The notes under the pieces: generated by a model
Told to the model about the DNA's origin: nothing
Databases searched by the model: none
The model's input: only the letters and a program-made list of their open reading frames with translations
Shown here: in pieces, positions 28,696-36,805 of the stretch
Layout of the letters: the number at the start of each line of letters is the position of its first letter
Numbering within the stretch: the first letter of the stretch is position 1
Translations under genes and position numbers: made by a program
NCBI RefSeq assembly: GCF_002699985.1
Contig: NZ_LKBT01000045.1
Span: forward strand, 62,001-126,000
Direction of reading: 5' to 3'
Length of the DNA stretch: 64,000 nt
From: Pseudomonas sp. ICMP 561
GTDB lineage: Bacteria; Pseudomonadota; Gammaproteobacteria; Pseudomonadales; Pseudomonadaceae

Positions 28696-29712
28696 ATGAC
28701 CATCCCGAACACCTCAAAACCACCCCGCAAAAAGCCTAAACCGGCGCAGCCAGGCAAACCTGCCGAGCCCCGTGAAAAGGCCACCTTGCACCCACGCAAT
28801 CGCCATCAAGGCCATTACGACTTTCCCAAGCTGATCAAAAGCAGCCCGGAACTGGGTCAGTTTCTGATCACCAATCCGTATGGCAAGGAAAGCATCGACT
28901 TCGCCAACCCGGCCGCCGTACGCGTGTTCAACCGGGCGCTACTCAAGTCGTTTTACGGCATCGCCCACTGGGATATCCCGGCCGACTACCTGTGCCCGCC
29001 GATTCCGGGCCGCGCCGACTACCTGCACTTCCTCGCCGACCTGCTGGCTGAGCGCAACGAAGGCGTTATCCCACGCGGTGCCTCGATCAAGGCACTGGAC
29101 GTCGGCACAGGCGCCAACTGCGTCTATCCACTGATCGGTCATAGCGACTATGGCTGGCAATTCCTGGGCTCGGAAATCGACACCACCGCCGTTGCAGCTG
29201 CCACTGCGATCATCAAGTCCAACAACCTGAGCAAAGCCATCAGCCTGCGTCAGCAAACCAATCGCAATCAGATCCTGCTGGGCCTGCTGAGCGACGATGA
29301 ACGCTTCGACGTGAGCCTCTGCAACCCGCCCTTCCACTCGTCTCTGGAAGAAGCACAGCGCGGCAGCCAGCGTAAATGGCGGGCGTTGGGCAAGGCGGAC
29401 CCGAAACGAAAACTTCCGGTACTCAACTTCGGCGGGCAATCGCAGGAGTTGTGGTGTGAAGGCGGCGAAATCGGCTTCGTCACGCAACTGATCAAAGAAA
29501 GCACCCAAGCTGCTAAACAGGTGTTGTGGTTCAGCACGCTGGTTTCAAAAGCGTCGAACCTGCCGATGATTCAAAGCACGCTGAAGAAAGTCGGTGTGTT
29601 CGAGAGTCAGGTGGTCGAGATGGGTCAGGGTCAGAAGCAAAGCCGCTTCGTGGCGTGGACGTTTCATGATAAGGCTAAACAGGAGGCGTGGCGGCTGGAG
29701 CGCTGGGTGTAA
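28696..29712 (+). CDS. rlmF: 23S rRNA (adenine-1618-N6)-methyltransferase RlmF
   Basis: 338 residues from the ATG at 28696. A basic, proline-rich N terminus (KPPRKKPKPAQPGKP) is followed by LHPRNRHQGHYDFPKL, a SAM-binding ALDVGTGANCVYPLIG and the N6-adenine methylase motif NPPF in SLCNPPFHSS. It methylates A1618 of 23S rRNA. Family length is usually about 310; the extra residues are in the basic tail. The frame from 28624 begins in the REP and is rejected. Confidence 0.92.
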   Translation: MTIPNTSKPPRKKPKPAQPGKPAEPREKATLHPRNRHQGHYDFPKLIKSSPELGQFLITNPYGKESIDFANPAAVRVFNRALLKSFYGIAHWDIPADYLCPPIPGRADYLHFLADLLAERNEGVIPRGASIKALDVGTGANCVYPLIGHSDYGWQFLGSEIDTTAVAAATAIIKSNNLSKAISLRQQTNRNQILLGLLSDDERFDVSLCNPPFHSSLEEAQRGSQRKWRALGKADPKRKLPVLNFGGQSQELWCEGGEIGFVTQLIKESTQAAKQVLWFSTLVSKASNLPMIQSTLKKVGVFESQVVEMGQGQKQSRFVAWTFHDKAKQEAWRLERWV

Positions 29713-29721
29713 ACGGGCCCT

Positions 29722-29809
29722 GTTGGAGCGAGGCTTGCCCGCGAAGAACGATGACGCGGTTTGCATGTTGCACCGAGTCGTCTGATTCGCGGGCAAGCCT
29801 CGCTCCAAC
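29722..29809. repeat. REP doublet, GAGGCTTGCCCGCGAA family
   Basis: GTTGGAGCGAGGCTTGCCCG and its inverted copy, between rlmF and the hup terminator. Confidence 0.9.
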
Positions 29810-29831
29810 GAGACCCGAGGCGAACAGACAC

Positions 29832-29869
29832 AAAAAAGCCGTGCCCGGTTAACCGGTGCACGGCTTTTT
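29832..29869 (-). terminator. Terminator of the HU gene (possibly bidirectional)
   Basis: AAAAAAGCCGTGC and GCACGGCTTTTT enclose a self-complementary CGGTTAACCG top. A-run and T-run on opposite sides allow use from both strands. Confidence 0.93.
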
Positions 29870-29886
29870 CAACAGCAAGCGTGTGC

Positions 29887-30168
29887 TTACTTGTTGATCG
29901 AGTCGTTCAGCACTTTAGCTGGTACGAACTTGATGACTTTCTTGGCAGCGATTTCGATGGCAGCGCCAGTCGAAGGGTTGCGGCCAGTGCGAGCTGGACG
30001 CTCGGCTACTTTCAGTTTGCCGATGCCCGGCAGAGTGATTTCAGCGCCGTTTTCCAGTTGGTCGGCAACAATTTGGCCCAATTGCTCAAGAGCATTACGC
30101 GCGGTGGTTTTTGGCGCGTCGATAGCTTCTGCGATATCGGCGATCAATTGGTCTTTAGTCAGAGCCAT
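29887..30168 (-). CDS. hupN: HU family nucleoid protein (HupN type)
   Basis: 93 residues. It has the HU fold with the DNA-gripping arm RPARTGRNPSTGAAIEI and the dimer core ALEQLGQIVADQLENG. It bends and compacts DNA. The N terminus MALTKDQLIADIAEAID differs from HupA and HupB of pseudomonads and, together with the yejK and rlmF neighbours, fits the third paralogue HupN. The subtype is inferred from context and memory of the family. Divergent from yejK. Confidence 0.87.
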   Translation of the reverse strand: MALTKDQLIADIAEAIDAPKTTARNALEQLGQIVADQLENGAEITLPGIGKLKVAERPARTGRNPSTGAAIEIAAKKVIKFVPAKVLNDSINK

Positions 30169-30573
30169 GGTGGTGTTCCTTCCCTATCAAATTCATTTGG
30201 ATTGCAGAGTGCAGCGTCGGCCTGGAGCCGGATCATGAACCCGACCCTCCAGTAGCAGCCACGATTAATCGCGAAGTGTAGATACTGAAACCGGGCATTG
30301 GTTCGGCCCAAACGCACACAAACTGCGGTGCTTGGCGCGCTATGCTGCGCAAGACGGGGCAAAACTAGCACAGAGCCGAGCAAATATCCGCACTAACCTA
30401 CCCGTTTGGACAGGTTTCTCCCGTTTGAACCGAAAAAAAGCGGTTCGGACACCCCATGAGAGCTAAAACCAAGGGGTACAGCCTCGTTTCACGTCTCGGG
30501 TGCGTTACACTGCGTGCCGTAAATCGAGCAGCACCGCTCGTCAGTATTCCGCTCACAACCAGCCGAGAAACCC
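30169..30573. promoter_or_regulatory. Divergent promoter region hupN / yejK
   Basis: A 405-base gap between two nucleoid protein genes. It contains a direct repeat CCCGTTTG at 30401-30408 and 30420-30427 (19 bases apart) and a hairpin GAACCG-A7G-CGGTTC at about 30426-30445. No gene is visible. Confidence 0.45.
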
Positions 30574-31575
30574 ATGCCGATCCGTCATTGCATCGTCCAC
30601 CTGATCGACAAAAAACCCGACGGCACGCCCGCAGTTCTCCACGCACGCGACTCCGAACTCGCTGAGTCTCAAGCCATCGAGAATATGCTGGCCGACCTCA
30701 ACGAAAGCTATAACGCCAAACAAGGCAAGGCTTGGGGATTCTTCCACGCCGAGTCTGGCGCGCATCCGTTCAGCGGCTGGCTGAAGGAGTACATGGACGG
30801 CGGCAAAGATTTCACGGCATTTAGCCGGGTCGCAGTAGAACACCTGCAAAAGTTGATGGAAGAATCCAACCTGTCCGTCGGCGGCCACGTGCTGTTTGCT
30901 CACTATCAACAAGGCATGACGGATTACCTGGTCATCGCCCTGCTGCACCACAGTGAGGGCGTGGCCGTGAGCGAAACCCTCGACGTGACCCCTTCGCGCC
31001 ATCTGGACCTTGGTCAACTGCACCTGGCTGCACGGATCAATGTGTCCGAGTGGCAGAACAACAAGATGTCCAAGCAGTACATCTCGTTCATCAAGGGCAA
31101 GAACGGCAAGAAGGTCTCTGAATACTTCCGCGACTTTATCGGCTGCCAGGAAGGCGTCGACGGCCCCGGCGAAACCCGCACCCTGCTCAAGGCCTTCAGC
31201 GACTTCGTCGAAAGCGAGGACCTGCCGGAAGATTCCGCCCGGGAGAAAACCAAGACCCTGGTCGACTACGCCAGCAGCCAGAGCAAAATGGGTGAGCCCA
31301 TGGGTCTGGAAGAACTCTCCGGCCTGATCGATGAAGAACGCCCGCGTGCTTTCTACGATCACATCCGCAACAAGGACTACGGCCTGTCGCCAGAGATTCC
31401 TGCGGATAAGCGCACCCTCAACCAGTTCCGCCGCTTCACCGGCCGCGCAGAAGGCCTGTCGATCAGCTTTGAAGCGCACCTGCTGGGCGACAAGATCGAA
31501 TACGACGAAGCCGCCGGTACGTTGATCATCAAAGGTCTGCCAACGCAACTGACTGATCAGCTCAAGCGCCGCTGA
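30574..31575 (+). CDS. yejK: Nucleoid-associated protein YejK/NdpA
   Basis: 333 residues, the family length. Opening MPIRHCIVHLIDKK and internal SEWQNNKMSKQYISFIKG and YFRDFIGCQE are typical of the 37-kDa nucleoid-associated protein. It binds DNA and the ParE subunit of topoisomerase IV in E. coli. It is divergent from an HU gene, so the two nucleoid proteins may share regulation. The next gene starts 12 bases downstream. Confidence 0.92.
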   Translation: MPIRHCIVHLIDKKPDGTPAVLHARDSELAESQAIENMLADLNESYNAKQGKAWGFFHAESGAHPFSGWLKEYMDGGKDFTAFSRVAVEHLQKLMEESNLSVGGHVLFAHYQQGMTDYLVIALLHHSEGVAVSETLDVTPSRHLDLGQLHLAARINVSEWQNNKMSKQYISFIKGKNGKKVSEYFRDFIGCQEGVDGPGETRTLLKAFSDFVESEDLPEDSAREKTKTLVDYASSQSKMGEPMGLEELSGLIDEERPRAFYDHIRNKDYGLSPEIPADKRTLNQFRRFTGRAEGLSISFEAHLLGDKIEYDEAAGTLIIKGLPTQLTDQLKRR

Positions 31576-31587
31576 GGACAAACGAGC

Positions 31588-31938
31588 ATGTTGCTACGCA
31601 CCCTTAAGAAGTTCGCTCTGATCATTCTGGTCGTAGTGGTTTATCAGAACTGGGGCAAGATCGAGCACTTCTTCAACCCCTCGGACGCCATCCCTGCGCA
31701 GACCCAGGCGCAAGCCCGAGTAGTGATGTACGCGACCGAGTGGTGCGGCTATTGCAAACAGACCCGACGTTTTCTCGACAGCAAGGGAATTCCGTACAAG
31801 GAGTACGACATCGAGAAGTCAGACGAAGGCCGCAAGGCTTATGAAGCGCTGGGTGGGCGTGGCATCCCGTTGATTGATGTGAATGGCACGATCATCAGAG
31901 GCTTCAGCGAAGAGGCTATATTGGCAGCCTTGAAGTGA
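31588..31938 (+). CDS. Membrane-anchored glutaredoxin-like protein
   Basis: 116 residues. An N-terminal membrane helix (about residues 7-21, FALIILVVVVYQNWG) is followed by a linker rich in Gln/Ala and a glutaredoxin domain with the redox site C-G-Y-C in ATEWCGYCKQTRRFL and the cis-Pro segment GGRGIPLIDVNG. The charges around the helix (KK before it) predict a periplasmic redox domain. Probably a thiol-disulfide or mixed-disulfide enzyme; the partner is unknown. It lies 12 bases after yejK and is probably co-transcribed. Confidence 0.83.
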   Translation: MLLRTLKKFALIILVVVVYQNWGKIEHFFNPSDAIPAQTQAQARVVMYATEWCGYCKQTRRFLDSKGIPYKEYDIEKSDEGRKAYEALGGRGIPLIDVNGTIIRGFSEEAILAALK

Positions 31939-32007
31939 TTGCGGAAATCCAAGGCTAAACAATCCCTGTGAGAGATTCCATGTTGGCCCAAGTCATCAGT
32001 GTGTCCT

Positions 32008-32092
32008 GTGGGAGCGAGGCTTGCCCGCGATAAAGTCGACGCGGTCTACTTTATTTCCGAGGTGCCTGCATCGCGGGCAAGCCTCGCTCCCA
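32008..32092. repeat. REP doublet, GAGGCTTGCCCGCGAT family
   Basis: GTGGGAGCGAGGCTTGCCCG and the inverted CGGGCAAGCCTCGCTCCCA, between convergent genes. Confidence 0.9.
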
Positions 32093-32116
32093 TAGATAGA
32101 TCATAGCCTGGCTCTC

Positions 32117-33049
32117 TCAGCCCTTCTCGATTCGAAATCCAAACCGCGGAAAGTGCACATGCACCACACCCGCCCGCTCGTCTTCACGGCGAAGGATTAA
32201 CTCTTCGCGACCACTGAAGACTAGCTCGCCTTCAACCGGATCCACGCCGTAATCAACAGCTGAAATGGACACTTGATCACCGGCCTTGAAGCCATTGAGA
32301 TCAACAAACTGCTCATCCGGCAACGCAGCAGGCGTCGCGTTCAAAGCGATCTCAACCGCCTCAGCCGGGCTCAACTCGCTTGGCGCGCCATGACCGAAGC
32401 CCAGAACCCGAGCCAGCCAGGCCGCCACTTCAGGGTAATCATCGACAAACGGCGCAGTCACAGGGGTTTGTTTGAGGAACCACAGGGTATGGGCAACAGA
32501 GAAGTCGGCAATCGAAGGTGCACCAAACAGGAAGTCGCCATTGCGCTCAAGTTGCTGCTCCAGCCGGGACATCAGCGTTGGCCATTGGTGTTTGGCCTGC
32601 TCGACGGGCAAACGAGTTGCACTGCCGCCCTGGAACAACGCAGCGCGATCAGCGACGAAGGCTTTCACTCCTTCAGGCGGCACTTTGGCGAAACGTACCG
32701 CCAGCGACTCAGGCTGGAACACCAGGCTCACGGCGTGCATGAACATTACTGAGTCGGCCCACGCTGCAAAGCTGGCGACCGTGAACTCCTGACCTTCCGG
32801 GAAAAACGCAGGCGAGGCTTTTTCCTGTTCCAGACGACGGGCCATCAATGCCGTGTCGCAGTAGATATCAGCGCCGATCTGTAGCACCGGAGTTTTGCGA
32901 TAACCACCGGTCAGCGCCGTCAGATCGGGTTTTGGCATGATCGAAGGGACAGTGACGGAGCGCCAGGACAGGCCTTTGAACCCCAGGATCAGACGGGCTT
33001 TTTCAGCGAACAGCGAGGTGGGGTAATGGTGCAGGATGATGTCGGTCAT
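32117..33049 (-). CDS. Glutathione S-transferase family protein
   Basis: 310 residues with an N-terminal thioredoxin-like GST domain (HHYPTSLFAEKARLILGFKG, where Ser/Tyr near the start would activate glutathione, and the cis-Pro segment RKTPVLQIG) and a helical C-terminal domain to about residue 215. About 85 residues follow that are not part of a basic GST and include a beta-rich stretch (FKAGDQVSISAVDYGVDPVEGELVFSG cut here as positions 240-266). Substrate and role are unknown. Single gene next to a REP-rich gap. Confidence 0.8.
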   Translation of the reverse strand: MTDIILHHYPTSLFAEKARLILGFKGLSWRSVTVPSIMPKPDLTALTGGYRKTPVLQIGADIYCDTALMARRLEQEKASPAFFPEGQEFTVASFAAWADSVMFMHAVSLVFQPESLAVRFAKVPPEGVKAFVADRAALFQGGSATRLPVEQAKHQWPTLMSRLEQQLERNGDFLFGAPSIADFSVAHTLWFLKQTPVTAPFVDDYPEVAAWLARVLGFGHGAPSELSPAEAVEIALNATPAALPDEQFVDLNGFKAGDQVSISAVDYGVDPVEGELVFSGREELILRREDERAGVVHVHFPRFGFRIEKG

Positions 33050-33365
33050 GGCTGGCTTTCCAACGGTAGGTAAGTCAGCAGCTTAACCGGGTACAGGCAG
33101 CGAGCCTACCCGACAACAATGATGGCAAATCATCACAGCGATTGATCGGAGACGCAGGTTTCTGTAGGAGCTGCCGAAGGCTGCGAACAGCTATGTGTCA
33201 GACAACCGCTGTCGTAACCTCCAGCTGGAGTGCCTGAAAAGATATAAATCTGTAGGAGTGAGCTTGCTCGCGATAGCAGTGGGTCAGACACCCATCATTT
33301 ATCTGATGCACTGCTATCGCGAGCAAGCTCACTCCTACAGATTACGTAAGTCCGGAGAATTATGG
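33050..33365. repeat. REP-filled gap: single arm plus full doublet
   Basis: The gap contains a single CTGCCGAAGG-type arm (33164-33188) and a complete GAGCTTGCTCGCGATAGC-type doublet (33252-33339). The single arm is followed by a decayed partner. No gene is visible. The rest should include the promoter of the GST gene. Confidence 0.8.
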
Positions 33366-33677
33366 TCAAGGCGCAGGGCAATACCCCGCCACCAGACACT
33401 CCTTCGCACTCTTCCTCAATTTCTTGATCAACCGCTCCTGGCGCAACGCCTCCCCCTTACTGACGCACTGCTCAACATAAACAAGTGCCACCGCCGGGCT
33501 GGAATAAAAGTAGCGTGCACCTTTGCCACTCTGATGGGCTGCAAAACGGCGCTGCGGATCGTCGCTGATGCCGCAGTACAACGAGCCGTTTTCAGCGCGC
33601 ACCAAGTACACGAACCAGGGTTTGCTGACCGCTGGTTCGGGTGTCTCGTTGACGGATGAGGACAAGGCTTCAGGCAT
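33366..33677 (-). CDS. GIY-YIG domain protein (YhbQ-like)
   Basis: 103 residues. The domain starts with WFVYLVRAENGSLYCGIS (variant of GIY-x-YIG) and carries the Arg of RRFAAH and a Glu in the later EALRQERLIKKL helix. These small stand-alone proteins resemble the UvrC nuclease half; some cut DNA, most are uncharacterised. An N-terminal tail of about 19 residues is disordered. No partner gene adjacent. Confidence 0.82.
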   Translation of the reverse strand: MPEALSSSVNETPEPAVSKPWFVYLVRAENGSLYCGISDDPQRRFAAHQSGKGARYFYSSPAVALVYVEQCVSKGEALRQERLIKKLRKSAKECLVAGYCPAP

Positions 33678-33721
33678 GGCAACAGATCAAATGGTGCGAA
33701 AGCCGCGATTCTATCAGAGGC

Positions 33722-34207
33722 TTAACGTCCGGCCTGAAACGCCTTCAGGCCCTTCTGCGCCTGAGCGCGGATAGCGTTCTTTACAAACGGCGTCCAGCCG
33801 AGCAACAGGCCTTTGGTGCCCAAGGCCTGTCGAGACCAGCGCCACAGGTCAAATTGATCATGATGCTCCGCGATCTTGCCGTCGCGAAACACGAAGCGCG
33901 CCTGAATGTCGTTGACCACGGTATTGCCGGTCTGACTAAACAGATACGTGGCAATCCAGTGCGCTGCGCCGCTGCGTTCATCAGCGCGGACGCTATCGAA
34001 GGTCAGGGAAAAGTCCTTGGCCCGCGAGGTGAGCATGCGCCACATGTCGCAAGCCTGCTGGCCGCGCAACTCGCCAAAGACTGGATCGCTGAACAGCACG
34101 TCATCGGTGTAACACGCAGCCATCGCCTCGGCATCCAGGCGATTGAAGGCCTCGTAAAAGCGGGTAATCAGCGCGTTATTGATCAGGCGTTTGTCTTCGT
34201 CGCTCAT
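33722..34207 (-). CDS. SnoaL-like / NTF2-fold protein
   Basis: 161 residues from the ATG at 34207 (MSDEDKRLINN). The sequence pattern ALITRFYEAFNRLDAEAMAACYTDD, followed by DPVFGELRG and a late FRDGKIAEHHDQFDLWRW, is that of the SnoaL-like NTF2 superfamily, small cone-shaped domains used as enzymes or ligand binders. No catalytic activity can be named. A longer frame to 34411 would run into the MFS gene. It follows that gene on the same strand with a 79-base gap. Confidence 0.8.
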   Translation of the reverse strand: MSDEDKRLINNALITRFYEAFNRLDAEAMAACYTDDVLFSDPVFGELRGQQACDMWRMLTSRAKDFSLTFDSVRADERSGAAHWIATYLFSQTGNTVVNDIQARFVFRDGKIAEHHDQFDLWRWSRQALGTKGLLLGWTPFVKNAIRAQAQKGLKAFQAGR

Positions 34208-34286
34208 GCATGCAGGTCCGTTGGAGCAAAAGGTGCCTGCACGATAAGCGGCAATCGCTGGTTTTGCCATGGGCATAAGCCTGGAG

Positions 34287-35513
34287 TCAGACTTTTTCGC
34301 TGCTGACCTGCACATAAAGCGCTCGTCCGGCACCAAGCCCCGCAATGATCGCCGACAAGCCGAGCACCGCGAAGATCCAGCCGATGGAATCCCAACCACC
34401 AGTAACGTCATGCACGACGCCTACAGCAAAGGGACCGATGGAAGCGATGGTGTAACCAATGCCCTGCGCCATGCCCGACAGGTTCGACGCAACATGGGAA
34501 TCGCGGGATCGCAACACGATCAGCGTCAGCGCGATACTGAAGGCACCACCCTGGCCCAACCCAAGCAAAATTGCCCAGCCCCACAGGCTATTGATCGGTG
34601 CGTATAAACACCCAAATAATCCGGCCAGCGACATGGACATGACCACCAGCACACCCAATCGCTGATCTTTGCCGCGAGTCGCCAGCCAAGGCGCGGTCAA
34701 GGCGCTGATCAACTGGACCATGATCGACCCGGACATCATTAACCCGGCATCCGTCGGGCTCATGCCCCGGCCGATCAACACGGAAGGCAACCAGCCAAAG
34801 ACGATGTAAGCCAGCGAGGACTGCAGGCCCATGTAAAGGGTGATTTGCCAGGCCAGGCGATCACGCAACAGGCCACGCACGCGATAAGTCACCTGATTCA
34901 CATCGTGCTTCTGCCGTGCCTGGGGCCACCAGATCAGTGCCGCCAACAATGCTGGAATCATCCAGAAGCCCAGGCCGATGGTCCAGTCATCGCCGAAATA
35001 TTGAGTCAGGGGTACCGTCGAACCTGCCGCCAAGGCTGCGCCCAGACACAAGGCCATGGTGTAGACGCCGGTCATCGTACCGGCCTGTTTGGGGAAGTCG
35101 CGTTTAACGATACCCGGCAGCAGCACGCCAATCACACCGATGCTCGCGCCAGCCAGAACACTGCCCGCAAACAATCCGACTTCACCGAACAGGCTACGCA
35201 ACAAGATACCGGCGGCCAAGGTCAGTAAAATCCCCAACACCACCTGCTCACTGCCAAAGCGGCGCGCCAATCGCGGGGCCAGCGGCGCGAACAACCCAAG
35301 ACACAACACCGGCAGAGTGGTCAGCAGCCCCGCCGAAGCGGATGAGAGCCCCAGGCTGCTGGAAACACTGCTGAGCAGCGGCGCCATACTCGCCAGCGCC
35401 GGACGCAGGTTAAGCGCCACCAGCACCAGCCCGAGCAGCAACAGCCATGGCCGATTCAGTACAGAGGAAGGGTTTTGCGGGGTCGAGCTCGCCGATGGCG
35501 CCTTGGTCGTCAT
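34287..35513 (-). CDS. MFS transporter, CynX/NimT family
   Basis: 408 residues from the ATG at 35513 (MTTKAPSASS); the upstream extension includes REP-derived codons. Twelve membrane segments are visible, starting with LLLLGLVLVALNLRPALASM, whose NLRPA motif is characteristic of the CynX/NimT (cyanate/2-nitroimidazole) group of MFS carriers. It probably exports or imports a small anion or drug; the substrate is unknown. Loop 2-3 has PLAPRLARRFG. Confidence 0.85.
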   Translation of the reverse strand: MTTKAPSASSTPQNPSSVLNRPWLLLLGLVLVALNLRPALASMAPLLSSVSSSLGLSSASAGLLTTLPVLCLGLFAPLAPRLARRFGSEQVVLGILLTLAAGILLRSLFGEVGLFAGSVLAGASIGVIGVLLPGIVKRDFPKQAGTMTGVYTMALCLGAALAAGSTVPLTQYFGDDWTIGLGFWMIPALLAALIWWPQARQKHDVNQVTYRVRGLLRDRLAWQITLYMGLQSSLAYIVFGWLPSVLIGRGMSPTDAGLMMSGSIMVQLISALTAPWLATRGKDQRLGVLVVMSMSLAGLFGCLYAPINSLWGWAILLGLGQGGAFSIALTLIVLRSRDSHVASNLSGMAQGIGYTIASIGPFAVGVVHDVTGGWDSIGWIFAVLGLSAIIAGLGAGRALYVQVSSEKV

Positions 35514-35833
35514 TGTTTTCTCAGGGCAGGTAGTGAAACGGCGCAGAGCGCCAAAAAGGTGCATCGTGTTGGAGAACAGCAACGAATACAAGTTTCGCTC
35601 GGGTTGAATACAGTTCAAGCCTGTTGGAGCGAGGCTTGCCCGCGAACCTGTCAATGAGGTCATTCAGGGATACCGGGTCTTCGTTCTTCGCGGGCGAGCC
35701 TCGCTCCAACAGGTTTACGCTTGACCGAACATCTGCGCAGCCCTGATTCTGCTTTACATGCACTTGCCGCAACACATTTGCCAGACCTGATCCCTTCCCC
35801 CTGCCAGACCTTTCCGAGAAACTTGTCCCTCAC
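35514..35833. other. Gap upstream of the MFS gene
   Basis: Contains the MFS promoter side, a REP doublet (35623-35710) and about 120 bases of sequence with no gene before the promoter at 35834. Confidence 0.5.
35623..35710. repeat. REP doublet, GAGGCTTGCCCGCGAA family
   Basis: GTTGGAGCGAGGCTTGCCCG and inverted CGGGCGAGCCTCGCTCCAAC. Confidence 0.9.
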
Positions 35834-35862
35834 TTGCGCCTGCAAATCCGTCTCACTAGGCT
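35834..35862 (+). promoter_or_regulatory. Sigma-70 promoter in front of the folded element
   Basis: TTGCGC (35834-35839), a 17-base spacer and TAGGCT (35857-35862). Transcription would begin near 35869, about 20 bases before the hairpin element, consistent with an RNA start. Confidence 0.55.
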
Positions 35863-35889
35863 GCCTCCGTCGCAGCACATCAGCGATCG

Positions 35890-35995
35890 GGTTTAGTAAC
35901 CCGGACCAATAGGCGCACAGGTGTTCACCTTTACGGTGGCTGTGCGCAGGGCACCTTCGGGTGCGCCGGTTTTCCTATTGTCCGGTCTACTAACC
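35890..35995 (+). ncRNA. Multi-stem structured RNA element (C4-like?)
   Basis: A 24-base 5' arm (35890-35913, begins GGTTTAGTAACCCGG) pairs with a 3' arm (35974-35995, ends GTCTACTAACC) over almost its whole length. Between the arms are two hairpins: GCGCACAG / CTGTGCGC (35913-35947) and GGGCACC-TTCG-GGTGC (35949-35964), the second closed by a stable TTCG tetraloop. The result is a three-way junction preceded by a good promoter. I recall similar elements in front of small DUF3077/DUF6124-type genes in Pseudomonas and some likeness to C4 antisense RNAs, but I am not certain of the family. Confidence 0.6.
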
Positions 35996-36024
35996 TGCTG
36001 CACAGCCGCCACCCTTCGATTGCC

Positions 36025-36147
36025 TATGAATCCGCCGACCAACTGAGCGGCAGCAAACGTGACCTGGCGTTTTCGGTGGTGCACTTGATTGATATGGCCT
36101 GTGGGGCGGTGGAGAAATCCCTGCTCAATAACGAGAATCCTTTGTAG
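36025..36147 (+). pseudogene. C-terminal relic of a small Pseudomonas-type protein
   Basis: A 40-codon open stretch reads YESADQLSGSKRDLAFSVVH and then LIDMACGAVEKSLLNNENPL before a TAG. This looks like the C-terminal half of the small DUF3077/DUF6124-type proteins of pseudomonads; no N-terminal half or start codon precedes it in frame. The stop codon is the TAG of the following REP element. Probably a decayed gene; family assignment is from memory of similar sequences. Confidence 0.5.
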
Positions 36148-36214
36148 GAGCTGCCGAAGGCTGCGATCGCGGTCTGCCTGAAACAACCCTTTCGCAGCCT
36201 TCGGCAGCTCCTAC
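36144..36214. repeat. REP doublet, CTGCCGAAGGCTGCGA family
   Basis: GTAGGAGCTGCCGAAGG and inverted CCTTCGGCAGCTCCTAC. Confidence 0.88.
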
Positions 36215-36292
36215 AAGAATCCACAATCGCGCAAAGCCCTTCAACAATCACAGAAACGCCCTACATAACCCTGAATCTCCCATCCATAAACT

Positions 36293-36317
36293 GATCGCCC
36301 ATTTATTTCAGGCGATC
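36293..36317 (+). promoter_or_regulatory. Hairpin just before the hcp start
   Basis: GATCGCC (36293-36299) and GGCGATC (36311-36317) form a perfect seven-pair stem with an 11-base loop ending five bases before the hcp ATG. It would cover the ribosome binding region, where no strong Shine-Dalgarno is otherwise visible. Confidence 0.45.
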
Positions 36318-36322
36318 ACTCC

Positions 36323-36805
36323 ATGGCTCATCCCATCTACATGACCATCAAGGGCAAGGAACAGGGCGATATCTCCGCAGGCTGTTCGACCCCTGAGTCC
36401 ATGGGTAATAAATGCCAGGAAGCACACCAGAACGAAATCATGGTGCTGTCCTACACGCACCAAATGGCCAACGTCGCGAACATCGACCGCGCCACGCACA
36501 TGCCCGTGGTCATTACCAAGAACATCGACAAGTCTTCTCCGTTGTTGGCCCAAGCCTTGGCGCAACGGGAATCCATTACCTGCAAGATCGATTTCTATCG
36601 CACCACACCCAATGGCAGTCAGGAGAAGTTCTACACCGTCGAGATCACGGAAGCCGTCATCGAAAATCTGATTGTCCAGACGCCTCACGTCACCCTGGAT
36701 AACGACGCCGAACCGGTCGAACAACTCGCCATCCGCTACGGCGACATCAGTTGGACCCACCACGCCGCAGGGACAAGTGGTTATAGCTATTGGGGCGAGT
36801 CCTGA
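36323..36805 (+). CDS. hcp: Hcp family type VI secretion protein (orphan)
   Basis: 160 residues. The opening MAHPIYMTIKGKEQGDISAGC, the EIMVLSYTHQM strand and the late EQLAIRYGDISWTH region are typical of Hcp, the ring-forming tube protein of type VI secretion, which also binds small effectors in its lumen. No other tss gene is nearby, so this is an orphan Hcp that works with a system encoded elsewhere. The stop TGA overlaps the next start (TGATG), so the downstream protein is probably its cargo. Confidence 0.9.
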   Translation: MAHPIYMTIKGKEQGDISAGCSTPESMGNKCQEAHQNEIMVLSYTHQMANVANIDRATHMPVVITKNIDKSSPLLAQALAQRESITCKIDFYRTTPNGSQEKFYTVEITEAVIENLIVQTPHVTLDNDAEPVEQLAIRYGDISWTHHAAGTSGYSYWGES

